This document shows, piece by piece, positions 6,723 through 6,904 of a stretch of 6,904 nucleotides of DNA; the first letter of the stretch is position 1, and every line of letters begins with the position of its first letter. Below the pieces are notes generated by a model. It was not told the DNA's origin and did not search any database. It saw only the letters and a program-made list of their open reading frames with translations. Source of the DNA: an uncultured Rickettsiales bacterium (lineage in GTDB: Bacteria; Pseudomonadota; Alphaproteobacteria; UBA8366); assembly GCA_913046825.1 (NCBI GenBank), contig CAJWTF010000173.1:1-6904 (forward strand), written 5' to 3'. The position numbers and the translations under genes were made by a program.

Positions 6723-6904
6723 TTAGACTGGCGTGCCTTTCGGGAAGACCGGCGGTCGCTTCTCCAGATGCGACTTCAAGCCTTCCTTCACTTCCGATCC
6801 CGCGAATGCCAGCATCTCCAACGCCGTCGAGGCGTCGTAAGTCGGGCCCATCATCCGGTACCAGTTGTTAAGTGCGTATTTGGTCCAACGTATGGCGGCG
6901 GGGG
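6723..6904 (-). CDS. Enoyl-CoA hydratase/isomerase (crotonase), C-terminal fragment
   Basis: The complement of the right edge reads [20 protein letters not shown], then [20 protein letters not shown], then [13 protein letters not shown] and TAA (6723-6725). This is the C-terminal helical segment of the crotonase family: an AIxxTKxxLN helix, the DASxALExxxFxxxDxxEGxxAxxEKRxPxF pattern and a short tail. About 59 residues are present; the oxyanion-hole and catalytic residues lie outside the window. Crotonases hydrate or isomerise acyl-CoA thioesters in beta-oxidation-type pathways. It is the first visible gene of the minus-strand operon, and its stop codon abuts the start of the permease gene. 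The family is clear; the exact reaction and substrate are not. Confidence 0.88.
   Translation of the reverse strand, partial: PAAIRWTKYALNNWYRMMGPTYDASTALEMLAFAGSEVKEGLKSHLEKRPPVFPKGTPV

Overview
The window looks like a metabolic accessory region of a free-living Gram-negative bacterium. An alphaproteobacterium is the best guess, from the moderately high GC, the tight head-to-tail gene packing, the TTG and GTG starts, and the mix of LLM-class flavin monooxygenases, a crotonase, a TauE/SafE permease and FAD_binding_2 oxidoreductases. That assignment rests on gene content only.

Left half, plus strand: the window opens inside an unrecognised gene (ends at 228). After a gap of about 150 bp comes a two-gene operon: a D-isomer-specific 2-hydroxyacid dehydrogenase (379-1344), then, 13 nt later, a TTG-started FAD_binding_2 flavoprotein (1358-2824). 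Both oxidise or reduce small organic acids or ketones, so they plausibly act in one pathway; the substrate cannot be read from the sequence.

Middle, plus strand (2825-3850): a decayed stretch. It holds the C-terminal end of a CHAT (caspase-like) protease-domain gene, with a TAG where the family's closing Trp is expected. Next is a glutathione S-transferase gene that is full length except for one in-frame TAA at codon 170. Sequence after each stop continues in the same frame with family-typical residues. Both are best read as young pseudogenes, or as consensus errors to be excluded.

Right half, minus strand (6904 down to 3878): a four-gene operon entering from beyond the right edge. In order of transcription it encodes the C-terminus of an enoyl-CoA hydratase/isomerase, a TauE/SafE-family membrane permease whose GTG directly abuts the previous stop, and two LLM-class (luciferase-like) flavin oxidoreductases from clearly different subfamilies. 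This looks like a peripheral catabolic operon: uptake or export, flavin-dependent monooxygenation, then CoA-linked degradation. It converges tail to tail with the GST pseudogene, leaving only 27 bp between them.

I see no RNA genes, CRISPR array, insertion sequence or obvious repeats. The most noteworthy items are the two in-frame nonsense codons in neighbouring genes, the CHAT-domain remnant among metabolic genes, and the pairing of two unlike LLM oxidoreductases with a TauE/SafE permease. I did not find convincing evidence of an undescribed defence or mobile system.
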